A stretch of 64,000 nucleotides of DNA from Bog-756 sp963776225 (GCA_963776225.1 CAVZLL010000004.1:248001-312000); one strand, 5' to 3'. Shown: positions 16,918 to 25,388, counted from the stretch's first letter. The notes: a model not told the origin generated them from the letters alone. Program-made: numbers and translations.

Positions 16918-18504
16918 TCACCCCGCCCCCTCCGCGGGCTCAGCGGCGGAACAGGGCGCGTCGCCATCAGTGGACAGAGCGGCTGCGCGTGCCATGGCGA
17001 CCGCGGAGAGGAGGGCGGCCGCCTTGTGGGCGCACTCCGCGTTCTCCGAGGCCGGATCGCTGTCGGCGACGATTCCCGCCCCGGCCTGCACCGAGGCCCG
17101 GCCATCCGGGGCGACCGTCATGGTGCGGATGGCGATGGCCGTGTCCAGGTTGCCCGAGAAGTCGAGGTAGCCGACCACGCCTCCGTAGACCCCCCGCTTT
17201 GTCGGCTCCAGGTCGTCGATGATCTCCATGGCCCGGACCTTTGGCGCGCCCGAGAGGGTGCCGGCGGGGAGGGTCGCCCGCAGCACGTCGACCGGTCCCT
17301 TCCCCTGCGAGAGGGCCCCCGAGACCTGCGAGGTCAGGTGCATGATGTGGCTGTACCGCTCCACCACCATCTGCTCGTCGAGCTGCTCGGTGCCGAAGAC
17401 GACCACCCGTCCGACGTCGTTGCGGGCGAGGTCGACCAGCATCACGTGCTCGGCGAGCTCCTTCGGGTCCTCCACCAGCTCGGCTTCGAGCCGGCCGTCC
17501 TCCTCGGGTGTCCCCCCTCGGGGCCGTGAGCCGGCGATGGGGCGCGAGGTCACCGTCCCCTCCCGCAGCCGGACCATCGGCTCGGGAGACGCGCCGACCA
17601 CGGTGACCTCCGGGAAGCGGAGGAAGTAGAGGTAGGGGCTCGGGTTGACCAGCCGCAGGACCCGGTAGACATCGAAAGGGTCGGCGCCGAGCTCGGGGAG
17701 GTCGAACCGTTGGGAGAGCACCACCTGGAAGACGTCGCCCGCGGTCACGTGCTCCTGGGCGGCGCGCACCGCGTCCTCGAAGAGGGAGTCGGACATGGTG
17801 CGCGAGACGTCTGCAGGCGGGGCGACCGGGGTCGGGAGTGGGCGCGGCGGCTCCTCCAGCGGACGCACGCAGTCGGCGGCCAGACGGTCGAGGCGGTGCC
17901 CGGCCTCCCGGTGGGCGCGGTCCAGCCGGTCGGTCCCCCACGCCGGGTCCACGACCACGTTGTCGATGAGGACCACCCGCTGGCGCCAGTGGTCGAAGGC
18001 GGCCAGCTGACCGATCACGGCCAGAAGCGCGTCGGGTTGGTGGAGGTCGTCCGGCGGGGGGTGAGGCAGGTGCTCCACCTCCCGGACCACGTCGTAGCCG
18101 AGGAACCCCACCAGCCCCGCGTGGAGCGGCGGCAGATCGGGGAGGTCCGGCGCGTCGAAGGCCCCGAGCACGGCCTCCAGCGCGGAGAGGACCCCGTCGG
18201 AGCCGCTCACCGCCCCGCCGGTGACCGCGTCGAGGTCGAGCGCGCCGTCCGTCCGCACCTCGGTGCCGTAGGCGGTCAGTGTGGCCAGCGGGTTGCGGCC
18301 GACGAACGAGTACCGTCCCCACCGCTCCCCACCCTCGACCGATTCGAGGAGGAACCCGGGCGTCTCACCGGTGCCCACGATCTGGAGGAAGGCGGCCACC
18401 GGGGTGACCGTGTCCGCCACCAGCTCGCGCCAGACCGGCACGATCCGGTGGCGGCGGGCGAGGGCCCGGAAGCCCTCCGGCCCGGGGCCGGAGGAGGGGG
18501 TCAC
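16918..18504 (-). CDS. trpE: Anthranilate synthase component I
   Basis: Makes anthranilate from chorismate with an amidotransferase partner. It is 528 residues. The chorismate-binding domain has the motifs AAQEHVTAGDVFQVVLSQRF, NPSPYLYFLRF, PIAGSRPRGGTPEEDG, HVMLVDLARNDVGRV and LPAGTLSGAPKVRAMEIID. The N-terminal regulatory part includes LLESVEGGERWGRYSF, the segment carrying the tryptophan feedback-site signature. The start is taken as the GTG 22 nt after the hisI stop; the frame is open further up but overlaps hisI. It is separated by 8 kb from trpC-F-B-A, and no trpG or trpD lies here. Confidence 0.92.
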   Translation of the reverse strand: MTPSSGPGPEGFRALARRHRIVPVWRELVADTVTPVAAFLQIVGTGETPGFLLESVEGGERWGRYSFVGRNPLATLTAYGTEVRTDGALDLDAVTGGAVSGSDGVLSALEAVLGAFDAPDLPDLPPLHAGLVGFLGYDVVREVEHLPHPPPDDLHQPDALLAVIGQLAAFDHWRQRVVLIDNVVVDPAWGTDRLDRAHREAGHRLDRLAADCVRPLEEPPRPLPTPVAPPADVSRTMSDSLFEDAVRAAQEHVTAGDVFQVVLSQRFDLPELGADPFDVYRVLRLVNPSPYLYFLRFPEVTVVGASPEPMVRLREGTVTSRPIAGSRPRGGTPEEDGRLEAELVEDPKELAEHVMLVDLARNDVGRVVVFGTEQLDEQMVVERYSHIMHLTSQVSGALSQGKGPVDVLRATLPAGTLSGAPKVRAMEIIDDLEPTKRGVYGGVVGYLDFSGNLDTAIAIRTMTVAPDGRASVQAGAGIVADSDPASENAECAHKAAALLSAVAMARAAALSTDGDAPCSAAEPAEGAG

Positions 18505-18526
18505 CGGCCGACTGCGGGACGTCCGG

Positions 18527-18919
18527 TCACGAGCCCGAACCCCCCTCCCCGAAGGCGCGATAGAAGCAGGTGCGGTTGCCGGTGTGGCAGGCGCCCGCCC
18601 CCTCCTGGTCGACGGTGACCAGGAGCGCATCCCCGTCACAGTCGTAGCGGACGGAACGGACGTACTGGCGGTCGCCGGACGTCTCGCCCTTGCACCAGAA
18701 CTCCTGGCGGCTGCGACTCCAGAACCAGGTGCGCCCGGTCTCCAGGGTCCGGCGCAGTGACTCGGCGTTCATCCAGGCGAACATGAGCACCGTCCCGTCC
18801 GCGGCGTCCTGGACGATGGCGCCGACCAGGCCGTCGGCGTTGTAGCTGACCGCGTCGAGCTCTGCCTCGGCGAAGGGGACCGGGGTGGCGGTGAAGGCGG
18901 GGGTGGCGGAGGTGGGCAC
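18527..18919 (-). CDS. hisI: Phosphoribosyl-AMP cyclohydrolase
   Basis: Third step of histidine synthesis, opening the purine ring of PR-AMP. It is 130 residues and monofunctional, with no HisE domain. Metal-binding signatures are visible: the segment IVQDAADGTVLMFAWMN, then WSRSRQEFWCKGETSG, VRYDCDGDALL and GACHTGNRTCFY with the zinc cysteines. GGGAG precedes the GTG start. It follows the GroES-like gene and leads into trpE. Confidence 0.95.
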   Translation of the reverse strand: MPTSATPAFTATPVPFAEAELDAVSYNADGLVGAIVQDAADGTVLMFAWMNAESLRRTLETGRTWFWSRSRQEFWCKGETSGDRQYVRSVRYDCDGDALLVTVDQEGAGACHTGNRTCFYRAFGEGGSGS

Positions 18920-19019
18920 GGTGCTGCTCCCTGTGGGTCGATCTGGTGTTGGCGAAGTGCTCGTCCCGGTCGGGGCGGTCGGGCTGATCGGGGCGGTCGG
19001 CCGCCGCTGTGGCTACGGA

Positions 19020-19388
19020 TCAGAGGTAGAGGCCGGTCCCGCCGTCGAAGCGGGTCGCGGCAACGGCATGGATGTCCCGTTCGCGCAGGATGACGTACTC
19101 CTCGCCGTGGACCTCGACCTCGAACCGGTCCTCGGGGTTGAACAGCACGTTGTCCCCGATCTTGATCGACCGCACATGGGGTCCGACCGCGATCGCCTCG
19201 GCCCAGGTGAGCCGGCGGGAGACCTGCGCCGTGGCCGGGATGAGGATGCCGGCGCGCGAACGGCGCTCGCCGTCGCTCTGCCCGACCTGCACGAGGACAC
19301 GGTCTGCGAGGACGTTGATCGGGAGCTTCGGTGGGTCGGCGTCCCCGTTCCGGCTGACCGCGGGCGCCTCGGAGGTCGTGGGAGTCAC
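19020..19388 (-). CDS. GroES-like (Cpn10-fold) protein
   Basis: A 122-residue protein whose residues ~22-122 follow the Cpn10 fold: INVLADRVLVQV, GILIPATAQ in the mobile-loop region, AIAVGPHV, IKIGDNVLFN and EYVILRERDI. It differs from classical GroES (about 95-100 residues) by N- and C-terminal extensions and a diverged mobile loop lacking the hydrophobic IVL anchor. It is probably not the main co-chaperonin, and no groEL is nearby. It sits inside the his cluster between hisF and hisI but has its own promoter-like box 6 nt before the start. Role unknown. Confidence 0.8.
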   Translation of the reverse strand: MTPTTSEAPAVSRNGDADPPKLPINVLADRVLVQVGQSDGERRSRAGILIPATAQVSRRLTWAEAIAVGPHVRSIKIGDNVLFNPEDRFEVEVHGEEYVILRERDIHAVAATRFDGGTGLYL

Positions 19389-19394
19389 CGCCCC

Positions 19395-19400
19395 AGGCTA
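19395..19400 (-). promoter_or_regulatory. -10-like box of the GroES-like gene
   Basis: TAGCCT on the minus strand lies 6 nt before the GTG at 19388, in the 44-bp gap after hisF. It suggests an internal leaderless promoter in the his cluster. Confidence 0.5.
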
Positions 19401-19432
19401 CCGCAGGGCCCGCGCGGCCCTACCGGAATCGC

Positions 19433-20251
19433 TCAGGTGCTGCGGGTCGTCCGCGAGCGCGTCGCCCCGGAACGATCGGGGGGTCGCACCGCGACCCCGG
19501 CCGACGCCAGGTGCGCCTTGGCCTCGGCGACGGTGAACTCCCCCAGGTGGAAGATGGAGGCGGCCAGGACCGCGTCGGCGGCACCCTCGACCGCCCCCTC
19601 GACCAGATGGTCGAGCTCGCCGACTCCGCCGGAGGCCACCACCGGGACCGGGCAGCGGTCGGCGATGCCCCGGGTGAGCTCGATGTCGAAGCCGTCACGG
19701 GTCCCGTCCCGGTCCATCGAGGTGACGAGGAGCTCGCCCGCCCCGAGGGCTGCACACCGCTCCGCCCAGTCCAGGGCGTCGACACCGGTCGCGGTCCGGC
19801 CGCCGTGGGTGAAGACCTCCCAGCCCACCCCGCCGTCGGCTCCCGGGGGCCGGCGTCGCGCGTCGACGGCCACCACCACGCACTGGCTCCCGAACTCGCC
19901 GGCGAGCTCGGTGATCAGTCCCGGTCGGTCGACCGCAGCCGTGTTGACCCCGACCTTGTCCGCCCCGGCCCGGAGCAGCCGGCGCGCGTCGTCCGGGGAG
20001 CGCACGCCGCCGCCGACCGTGAAGGGGATGAAGACGACCTCGGCGGTGCGGGACACCACCTCGACCATGGTGTCCCGCCGGTCCGAGGAGGCGGTGATGT
20101 CCAGGAACACCAGCTCGTCGGCTCCCTGGGCGTCGTAGCGGGTGGCCAGTTCGACCGGGTCGCCGGCGTCGAAGAGATCGGTGAAGCGCACGCCCTTCAC
20201 CACCCGGCCGGCATCCACGTCCAGGCAGGGGATCACCCGGACCGTGCGCAC
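19433..20251 (-). CDS. hisF: Imidazole glycerol phosphate synthase cyclase subunit
   Basis: Uses ammonia from HisH to make imidazole glycerol phosphate and AICAR. It is a TIM barrel with the catalytic Asp11 in VIPCLDVD, GVRFTDL, ELVFLDITASS, FTVGGGVRS, VVVAVDARRR (second catalytic Asp) and VVASGGVG. It is 272 residues; the last ~15 are a Ser/Arg-rich tail. The start overlaps the hisA end by 19 bp. Confidence 0.95.
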   Translation of the reverse strand: MRTVRVIPCLDVDAGRVVKGVRFTDLFDAGDPVELATRYDAQGADELVFLDITASSDRRDTMVEVVSRTAEVVFIPFTVGGGVRSPDDARRLLRAGADKVGVNTAAVDRPGLITELAGEFGSQCVVVAVDARRRPPGADGGVGWEVFTHGGRTATGVDALDWAERCAALGAGELLVTSMDRDGTRDGFDIELTRGIADRCPVPVVASGGVGELDHLVEGAVEGAADAVLAASIFHLGEFTVAEAKAHLASAGVAVRPPDRSGATRSRTTRST

Positions 20252-21012
20252 GCCGCCACCCCCTCCTCCACGGTCAGCCGCCCGTCGACGAGGGCCCTGC
20301 CCACGACGACCCCGAGCAGGCGGCGTGGCGGGCCGGACCCGCCACGAGCGGCGTCCGTCGCCACCCGCATCAGCGCCAGTGCCCCGAGATCGTCGGCAGA
20401 GGAGACCCCGCCGGAGGCGATGACCGGTACCCCGGTCGAGGCCAGGACCATGATCAGGCCCTCGAAATCGGGACCGGTCAGCATCCCGTCGTGGGCGATC
20501 GAGGTGACCACCACTGCGGCCAGCCCGGCGCCTGCGATGTCCTCGAGGACCTCGCCGACGGTCCGTCCCGACCCTTCCTCCCAGCCGCGGACGGCCACCT
20601 CCGCCCGGCCGCCCGGCGTCCTGCGGTAGTCGAGCCCGAGGGCGACCTTGCCCGGGAAGGCGGCGGTGGCCCTCCGGAGCAGGCCGGGGTCCTCGAGCGC
20701 GGCGGTCCCGAGCACCACCCGCGCGACCCCGCCGGCGAGCAGCTCCTCGACGTCCGAGAGGCTGCGCACCCCGCCGCCGCTCTGCACCGGCACGTCGACC
20801 GCTGCCGCCACGGCCAGAACCGAGGGGCGGTTGACCGGGTGACCGGTACGGGCTGCGTCGAGGTCGACCACGTGCAGCCAGGGAGCGCCGGCGGCCGCGA
20901 AGCGGGTGGCCAGGGTGACCGGATCGCCGTACTCGGTCTGCCGTTCGAAGTCGCCCTGGACGAGACGGACCGCGCCACCGTCACGGATGTCGACCGCCGG
21001 GTAGAGGTCCAT
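20233..21012 (-). CDS. hisA: HisA/PriA-type phosphoribosyl isomerase
   Basis: Isomerises ProFAR in histidine synthesis. It is a 259-residue TIM barrel with YPAVDIRDGGAVRLVQG, VDLDAA, QSGGGVRS, GLDYRR, VVTSIAHDG and VIASGGVSS. The segment ERQTEYGDP resembles actinobacterial PriA, which can also do the TrpF reaction. Because a separate trpF exists at 7225, a HisA-only role is likely but not provable by eye. The start overlaps the hisH stop by one base (TGATG). Confidence 0.93.
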   Translation of the reverse strand: MDLYPAVDIRDGGAVRLVQGDFERQTEYGDPVTLATRFAAAGAPWLHVVDLDAARTGHPVNRPSVLAVAAAVDVPVQSGGGVRSLSDVEELLAGGVARVVLGTAALEDPGLLRRATAAFPGKVALGLDYRRTPGGRAEVAVRGWEEGSGRTVGEVLEDIAGAGLAAVVVTSIAHDGMLTGPDFEGLIMVLASTGVPVIASGGVSSADDLGALALMRVATDAARGGSGPPRRLLGVVVGRALVDGRLTVEEGVAACARSG

Positions 21013-21674
21013 CACGCCGGTCGGTCCGGAGGGGTCGCGCGGGCACCGGCCTCGGCGACCGCGCGCACGAAGTTGGACAGGATGCCGAGCCCGACCGCCC
21101 CGGACTTCTCGGGGTGGAACTGGGTCCCCCACACCGGGCCGAGCTCTGCGGCGGCGGTGACCGAGCCGCCGTAGTCGCAGATGGCGGTGGTCTGGGCCGT
21201 CTGCTCGGGCGCGTAGGAATGGACGAAGTAGACCCAGGCGGGTTGCACGACACCCTCCAGCAGTCCACCCGGGTCGTCGGCCGGGAGATCCGCCCGGGGC
21301 AGTGGGATGAGCACGTTCCACTGCATCTGGGGGTGCTTGACGCCCGGAGGAAGGCAGCGCACGGTGCCGGGCAGGACCCCGAGGCCCGGTACCCCGGGAT
21401 CCTCCTCCGAGCCTTCGTAGAGCAGCTGGAACCCCACGCAGATCCCCAGGAACGGCAGGCCCCGCCGCACCGCGTCCTGGGCGACGTCGGCGAGCCCGCT
21501 CGCACGCAGGGCGGCCGCACAGCGTCCGAAGGCCCCGACCCCGGGCAGGACCAGGCCGTCGGCCGTGGCGGCACGCGCCGGATCGTCGATCAGCCTTGCA
21601 TCGGCACCGAGGTGCTGGAGGGCCTTCTCGGCCGAGCGCAGGTTGCCGATGCCGTAGTCGAGGACCGCGATCAC
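21012..21674 (-). CDS. hisH: Imidazole glycerol phosphate synthase glutaminase subunit
   Basis: A class I glutamine amidotransferase that feeds ammonia to HisF. The nucleophile cysteine is in GICVGFQLL and the His-Glu pair in WGTQFHPEKS; the N terminus IAVLDYGIGNLRS is diagnostic. It is 220 residues with a ~15-residue extra tail. The GTG start lies 79 nt after hisB, beyond a 15-bp tandem repeat. It is coupled to hisA by a one-base overlap. Confidence 0.95.
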   Translation of the reverse strand: MIAVLDYGIGNLRSAEKALQHLGADARLIDDPARAATADGLVLPGVGAFGRCAAALRASGLADVAQDAVRRGLPFLGICVGFQLLYEGSEEDPGVPGLGVLPGTVRCLPPGVKHPQMQWNVLIPLPRADLPADDPGGLLEGVVQPAWVYFVHSYAPEQTAQTTAICDYGGSVTAAAELGPVWGTQFHPEKSGAVGLGILSNFVRAVAEAGARATPPDRPA

Positions 21675-21698
21675 CGGTGGCGGCGAATCATCGGGCGC

Positions 21699-21758
21699 CT
21701 CCGCCGGCTCACCCTCCGCCGGCTCACCCTCTGCCGGCTCACCGTCCGCCGGCTCACA
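21699..21758 (-). repeat. Four 15-bp tandem repeats after hisB, each with an in-frame TGA
   Basis: The minus-strand unit is TGAGCCGGCGGAGGG with small variations. The hisB stop codon is the TGA of the first unit, and the next three TGA codons stay in the hisB frame. The units also carry GGAGG-like sequence upstream of hisH. Confidence 0.8.
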
Positions 21759-22368
21759 GGGTTCCCTTGGTCGAGGGGATGTCCCCGCCCTCCACCCGCA
21801 CCGCGTCGCGCAGGGCGCGGGCGACCGCCTTGAAGGAGGCCTCGACGATGTGGTGGGTGTTCTTTCCCGACACCAGCCGCACGTGCAGCGTGATGCCGGC
21901 CGCGGTCACCAACGCCCGCCAGAACTCCTCGGCCAGCTGCGGGTCGAACGGCGGTGACCCGAGCCCGGCGGTGTCCGGCGCGAATTCGATGCCGTAGGCG
22001 AGGTACGGGCGTCCCGACAGGTCGACCGCGACGTCGACCAGCGCCTCGTCGAGGGGTACCGAGACCGACCCGAACCGCCGGATCCCGGCCTTGTCCCCGA
22101 GTGCGGTCGCGACCACCTCGCCGAGGGCGATCCCCACGTCCTCGACCGTGTGGTGGGCGTCGACCTCGAGATCACCCTCGGCCTCGACGGTGAGGTCGAA
22201 CCCGCCGTGGCGGCCCAGCTGGCCGAGCATGTGGTCGAAGAAGGGCAACCCGGTCGAGATCCGGGTGGTCCCGGTCCCGTCGAGGTCGATGCGGACCTCG
22301 ATCGCGGTCTCCTTGGTGGAACGCCCGACCTCGGCCGTGCGGGGGGTGGTGGGTGGAGGGGAGCTCAT
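21754..22368 (-). CDS. hisB: Imidazoleglycerol-phosphate dehydratase
   Basis: Mn-dependent dehydration of IGP. It is 204 residues and monofunctional, with the metal motifs FFDHMLGQLGRHGGFD, DAHHTVEDVGIALGE and HHIVEASFKAVARAL. The frame is open upstream into hisC, but the ATG at 22368 overlaps the hisC stop (ATGA) and gives the family length. The N-terminal 20 residues are Pro/Thr-rich. Confidence 0.95.
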   Translation of the reverse strand: MSSPPPTTPRTAEVGRSTKETAIEVRIDLDGTGTTRISTGLPFFDHMLGQLGRHGGFDLTVEAEGDLEVDAHHTVEDVGIALGEVVATALGDKAGIRRFGSVSVPLDEALVDVAVDLSGRPYLAYGIEFAPDTAGLGSPPFDPQLAEEFWRALVTAAGITLHVRLVSGKNTHHIVEASFKAVARALRDAVRVEGGDIPSTKGTL

Positions 22369-23510
22369 CGCAGGCTTTCGGTCAGTGCTGCCAGGAACCG
22401 GTCGTTCTCGGAGGGAAGGCCCACGGTCACCCGCAGGCATCCGGCGAGCCCCGGCCACTCCGAACAGTCTCGCACGAGCACCGAGGCCTCCACGAGACGG
22501 GACCACACCACGCGGGCGTCGACCGAGGTCGGACGGAACAGCAGGAAATTGGCGTCCGACGGCCAGGTCTCGACGGGGAGGCCGGCGAACGCCGCAGCGA
22601 TCCTCCCCCGCTCCTCGGCGATGAGCGCGACCCGCTGCTCCATCTCGGGCACGTACTCGAGGGCGAGCCGGCCAGCCAGCTGCTTGGCGGCGTCGAGGTG
22701 GTACGGCAGGGCCACCTGTTCACAGGCCCGCACCACCTCCGGCGAGGCCACCAGATAGCCGAGCCGGGCCGCGGCCATCGACCACGTCTTGGAGAAGGTG
22801 CGGACGACCACCGTCCGGTCGGCTCGGGCCCCGCCGTCGCGGAGCAGCTCGAGCGTCGAGGAGGGGGCGAACTGCCCGTAGGCCTCGTCCACCACGAGCA
22901 GGCCCGGCGCGAGAGAGGCGACCTCGGCGATCTCCCCGGGCGAGTCGGCGCGTCCGGTGGGGTTGTTGGGTGAGCAGAGGAAGGTGAGCACCGGGTCGCT
23001 CTCGTCGACGACCCGCCGTACCTCGTCGAGGTCGAGCGCGAAGTCTTCCCGGCGGGCGCCGGCGGCCACCCGTGTACCGGTGATGCTGGCGATGTGCCGG
23101 TGGAGCGTGTAGGTCGGCTCGAAGAGGGCGGCGGTCCGTCCCGGTCCCCCGTAGGCCAGCAAGAGGCACTGCAGCACCTCGTTCGATCCGTTGGCGCAGA
23201 AGACGCGCTCCGGGTCGACCCCGTGGCTCGCGGCCAGCGCGGCTCGGAGCGCGACGGCCTCGCGATCCGGATACCGGTTGAACTCGATCCCGGCGACCCC
23301 GGCCGCGAGCGCGTCGTACCACGCCTGTGGCGGGGGGAGCGGCGACTCGTTGGTGTTGAGGCGCACCTCGACCTCGACCTGTGCCGAGTGGTAGCCGGTC
23401 AGCGCGCTGAGGTCGGGGCGGACCGCCGGGAGCGGGCGCACCGGGGACTCCGGTCCGGGGACCCGCCCGCCACGGCCGCTGCCCGGCACCCGCTCGCCTA
23501 GCTCGGCCAT
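22365..23510 (-). CDS. hisC: Histidinol-phosphate aminotransferase
   Basis: A PLP aminotransferase of 381 residues. The PLP lysine is in RTFSKTWSMAAARLGY. SPNNPTGR, VVDEAYGQF and the N-terminal RLNTNESPLPPP are class signatures. The ATG at 23510 overlaps the end of hisD by 13 bp; a GTG at 23489, just after the hisD stop, is the alternative and would remove seven residues. The long open frame upstream is antisense-like readthrough of hisD and is ignored. Confidence 0.93.
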   Translation of the reverse strand: MAELGERVPGSGRGGRVPGPESPVRPLPAVRPDLSALTGYHSAQVEVEVRLNTNESPLPPPQAWYDALAAGVAGIEFNRYPDREAVALRAALAASHGVDPERVFCANGSNEVLQCLLLAYGGPGRTAALFEPTYTLHRHIASITGTRVAAGARREDFALDLDEVRRVVDESDPVLTFLCSPNNPTGRADSPGEIAEVASLAPGLLVVDEAYGQFAPSSTLELLRDGGARADRTVVVRTFSKTWSMAAARLGYLVASPEVVRACEQVALPYHLDAAKQLAGRLALEYVPEMEQRVALIAEERGRIAAAFAGLPVETWPSDANFLLFRPTSVDARVVWSRLVEASVLVRDCSEWPGLAGCLRVTVGLPSENDRFLAALTESLR

Positions 23511-24796
23511 CGCAGCCGTACCGACTCGGCGTGGGAGGGCAGGCCCTCGGTCTCCGCCAGGGTCACCACGTAGGGACCGAGGGTCTGCAGCGCCGCATCG
23601 TCGACCGAGACGGCGTGGATGTGCTTGCGGAAGTCGTCGACCCGGAGTGCGCTCGCGAAGCGGGCCGTGCGGTTGGTCGGGAGCACGTGGTTGGGCCCGG
23701 CGAGGTAGTCCCCGACGCTCGCCGGCGCGTTGACCCCGAGGAACACCGCTCCGGCCGAGGTGATCTCCCCGAGCAGCGACCCGGCGTCGTCGGTCAGGAT
23801 CTCGAGGTGCTCCGGGGCGACCGCGTTGGAGACAGCGCACGCCTCGCGGGCCCCGTCGACCAGGACGACGGTGCCGCCGGTGCCGAGCGTCGCGTCGAGG
23901 TCGGACCGGCGGGGGGACCGCTCGACGATCCGCTCGACCTCGTCGGCGACCGCGTCGGCGACCGCCTCCGACCAGGTGATCAGCCAGGCCAGGCCGTCGG
24001 GGCCGTGCTCGGCCTGCACGACCAGGTCGATGGCCGCAAGCCCGGGTGGGGTCTCCGGGCCCGCGATCACCACCACCTCGGACGGTCCGGCGAACGCCGA
24101 GGCGATCCCGACCATCCCCGAGACCTGCCGCTTGGCCTCGGCGACGTAGCGGTTGCCGGGACCCACGATGACGTCGACGGCCCGGATGCTCTCGGTCCCG
24201 TAGGCCATGGCCGCCACCGCCTGGGCGCCCCCCACCCGGTAGACCTCGGTCACCCCGGCCACCGCCGCGGCGGCCAGGGTGGCGTCGTCGACCCGCCCGT
24301 CGGGTCCGGGGGGCACGCAGAGCACGGTCTCCTCGACACCGGCCACCCGGGCAGGCACCGCGCACATCAGCACGGTCGAGGGGTACCGGGCGCGCCCACC
24401 CGGTGCGTAGCAGCCCGCCCGGGAGACCGGTCGGACCAGGTGCTGGACCGTGATGCCGCCCGAGGTGACGTCCGCGGCCGGACCGGGGGCCTCGTGCGAG
24501 TGGTAGGCGAGGATCCGGTCGTGGGCGACGTCGAGGGCGTCCCGCAGCGCGGCCGGGACGCGGCCGTGCGCTGCCCGGATCTCCGCGTCGGGCACGCGCA
24601 GCTCGTCGAGCTGGACCCGGTCGAAGCGGGCGGTCAGCCCGCGCAGCGCGCCATCGCCGCCGGCGCGCACCTCGGCGATGATGGCGGCCACCTGTTCGGC
24701 GGAGCGGTCCTGCTGGTCGACCGGCCGGGGCAGGACGGCCGCCAGCGCGCCCGGTCCGCCGGTGAAGCCGCGGAGGTCGAGGCGACGAAGACCCAT
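23498..24796 (-). CDS. hisD: Histidinol dehydrogenase
   Basis: The last two oxidations to histidine. It is 432 residues with CYAPGGRARYPSTVLM, GPGNRYVAEAKRQV, the zinc/catalytic region VVQAEHGPDG, APEHLEIL with the catalytic Glu-His, and the C-terminal DDFRKHIHAVSV. It is the first gene of the his cluster (D-C-B-H-A-F). hisG and hisE must lie elsewhere. A TAGCAT box is 9 nt before the ATG and no Shine-Dalgarno sequence is seen. Confidence 0.96.
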   Translation of the reverse strand: MGLRRLDLRGFTGGPGALAAVLPRPVDQQDRSAEQVAAIIAEVRAGGDGALRGLTARFDRVQLDELRVPDAEIRAAHGRVPAALRDALDVAHDRILAYHSHEAPGPAADVTSGGITVQHLVRPVSRAGCYAPGGRARYPSTVLMCAVPARVAGVEETVLCVPPGPDGRVDDATLAAAAVAGVTEVYRVGGAQAVAAMAYGTESIRAVDVIVGPGNRYVAEAKRQVSGMVGIASAFAGPSEVVVIAGPETPPGLAAIDLVVQAEHGPDGLAWLITWSEAVADAVADEVERIVERSPRRSDLDATLGTGGTVVLVDGAREACAVSNAVAPEHLEILTDDAGSLLGEITSAGAVFLGVNAPASVGDYLAGPNHVLPTNRTARFASALRVDDFRKHIHAVSVDDAALQTLGPYVVTLAETEGLPSHAESVRLRWPS

Positions 24797-24805
24797 AGCC
24801 GGACG

Positions 24806-24811
24806 ATGCTA
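24806..24811 (-). promoter_or_regulatory. -10-like box of the hisD operon
   Basis: TAGCAT on the minus strand, 9 nt before the hisD ATG. No leader long enough for an attenuator fits if transcription starts at the usual distance. Confidence 0.5.
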
Positions 24812-24894
24812 CCGGACGCTCGGCTGCGGTCCCCGGGGATCGAACGCTCCGCGCCGGCGTCGGGCCCGGCGTACCGGGATCGGCACGGGGGTGC

Positions 24895-24900
24895 CATGAT
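24895..24900 (+). promoter_or_regulatory. -10-like box of the 65-residue gene
   Basis: CATGAT lies 6 nt before the ATG at 24907, the same spacing as at other genes here. Confidence 0.35.
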
Positions 24901-24906
24901 CGTCCG

Positions 24907-25104
24907 ATGGCAGCCAGCTCCGCAGAACTCTCCTCGCTCGCAACCGCGCTCGACGAGCTGACCCGCCGGGTGACCGCGCACGCCGATGCCGCCCACTCGG
25001 TCGAGGACGAGGAGACCGCCAAGGAACTCTTCGCCGTCGAGCGCGCCCTCGACAGCGCCAACCGCCGGCTCGCCCGCCTCGCGTTGTCACTCAACCGGAG
25101 ATAG
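24907..25104 (+). CDS. Small helical protein, function unknown
   Basis: A 65-residue protein that I do not recognise. It is rich in Ala, Leu, Glu and Arg (LATALDELTRRVTAHA, ELFAVERALDSANRRL), reading as two amphipathic helices with heptad-like leucines, perhaps a helical hairpin or coiled coil. There is no signal peptide or membrane segment. It is divergent from hisD, has its own -10-like box and is followed by a strong hairpin 26 bp later. Those flanking signals support a real gene. Confidence 0.6.
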   Translation: MAASSAELSSLATALDELTRRVTAHADAAHSVEDEETAKELFAVERALDSANRRLARLALSLNRR

Positions 25105-25130
25105 CTCGCCGGAGCGGGCCGTGGACGCGG

Positions 25131-25156
25131 CGAAGGCACCCCGTGGGGTGCCTTCG
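25131..25156 (+). terminator. Strong hairpin after the 65-residue gene
   Basis: CGAAGGCACCCC pairs perfectly with GGGGTGCCTTCG, giving 11-12 bp with a tiny loop. No T-run follows, so it may be a U-less terminator or a 3'-end stabiliser. The rest of 25157-25388 shows no gene; it is less GC-rich than its surroundings. Confidence 0.6.
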
Positions 25157-25342
25157 CGCGAGCAGGTCGGGCGGCGGATCCCGAACACCGCTCTCACGGA
25201 ACCAGCTGGCGGGAACCGGTTCCGCGGAACCCCAGGACAGCACGTTCTCGGACGGATTTCCAGTCACCAGCCGGCGCCAGGTTCGGAAATCGCCCCGGTT
25301 GAAACGCTTCCGTGATCAGAATTCCTGCTAGGCGCCGATTTT

Positions 25343-25365
25343 CGCCACGAACGTCGGTCGTGGCG
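25343..25365. terminator. Inverted repeat downstream of nth
   Basis: CGCCACGA and TCGTGGCG are separated by 7 nt, 24 bp after the nth stop. There is no T-run on the minus strand, so terminator function is only possible. Confidence 0.4.
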
Positions 25366-25388
25366 ACGATTTGCCGACACGTGCCGGT

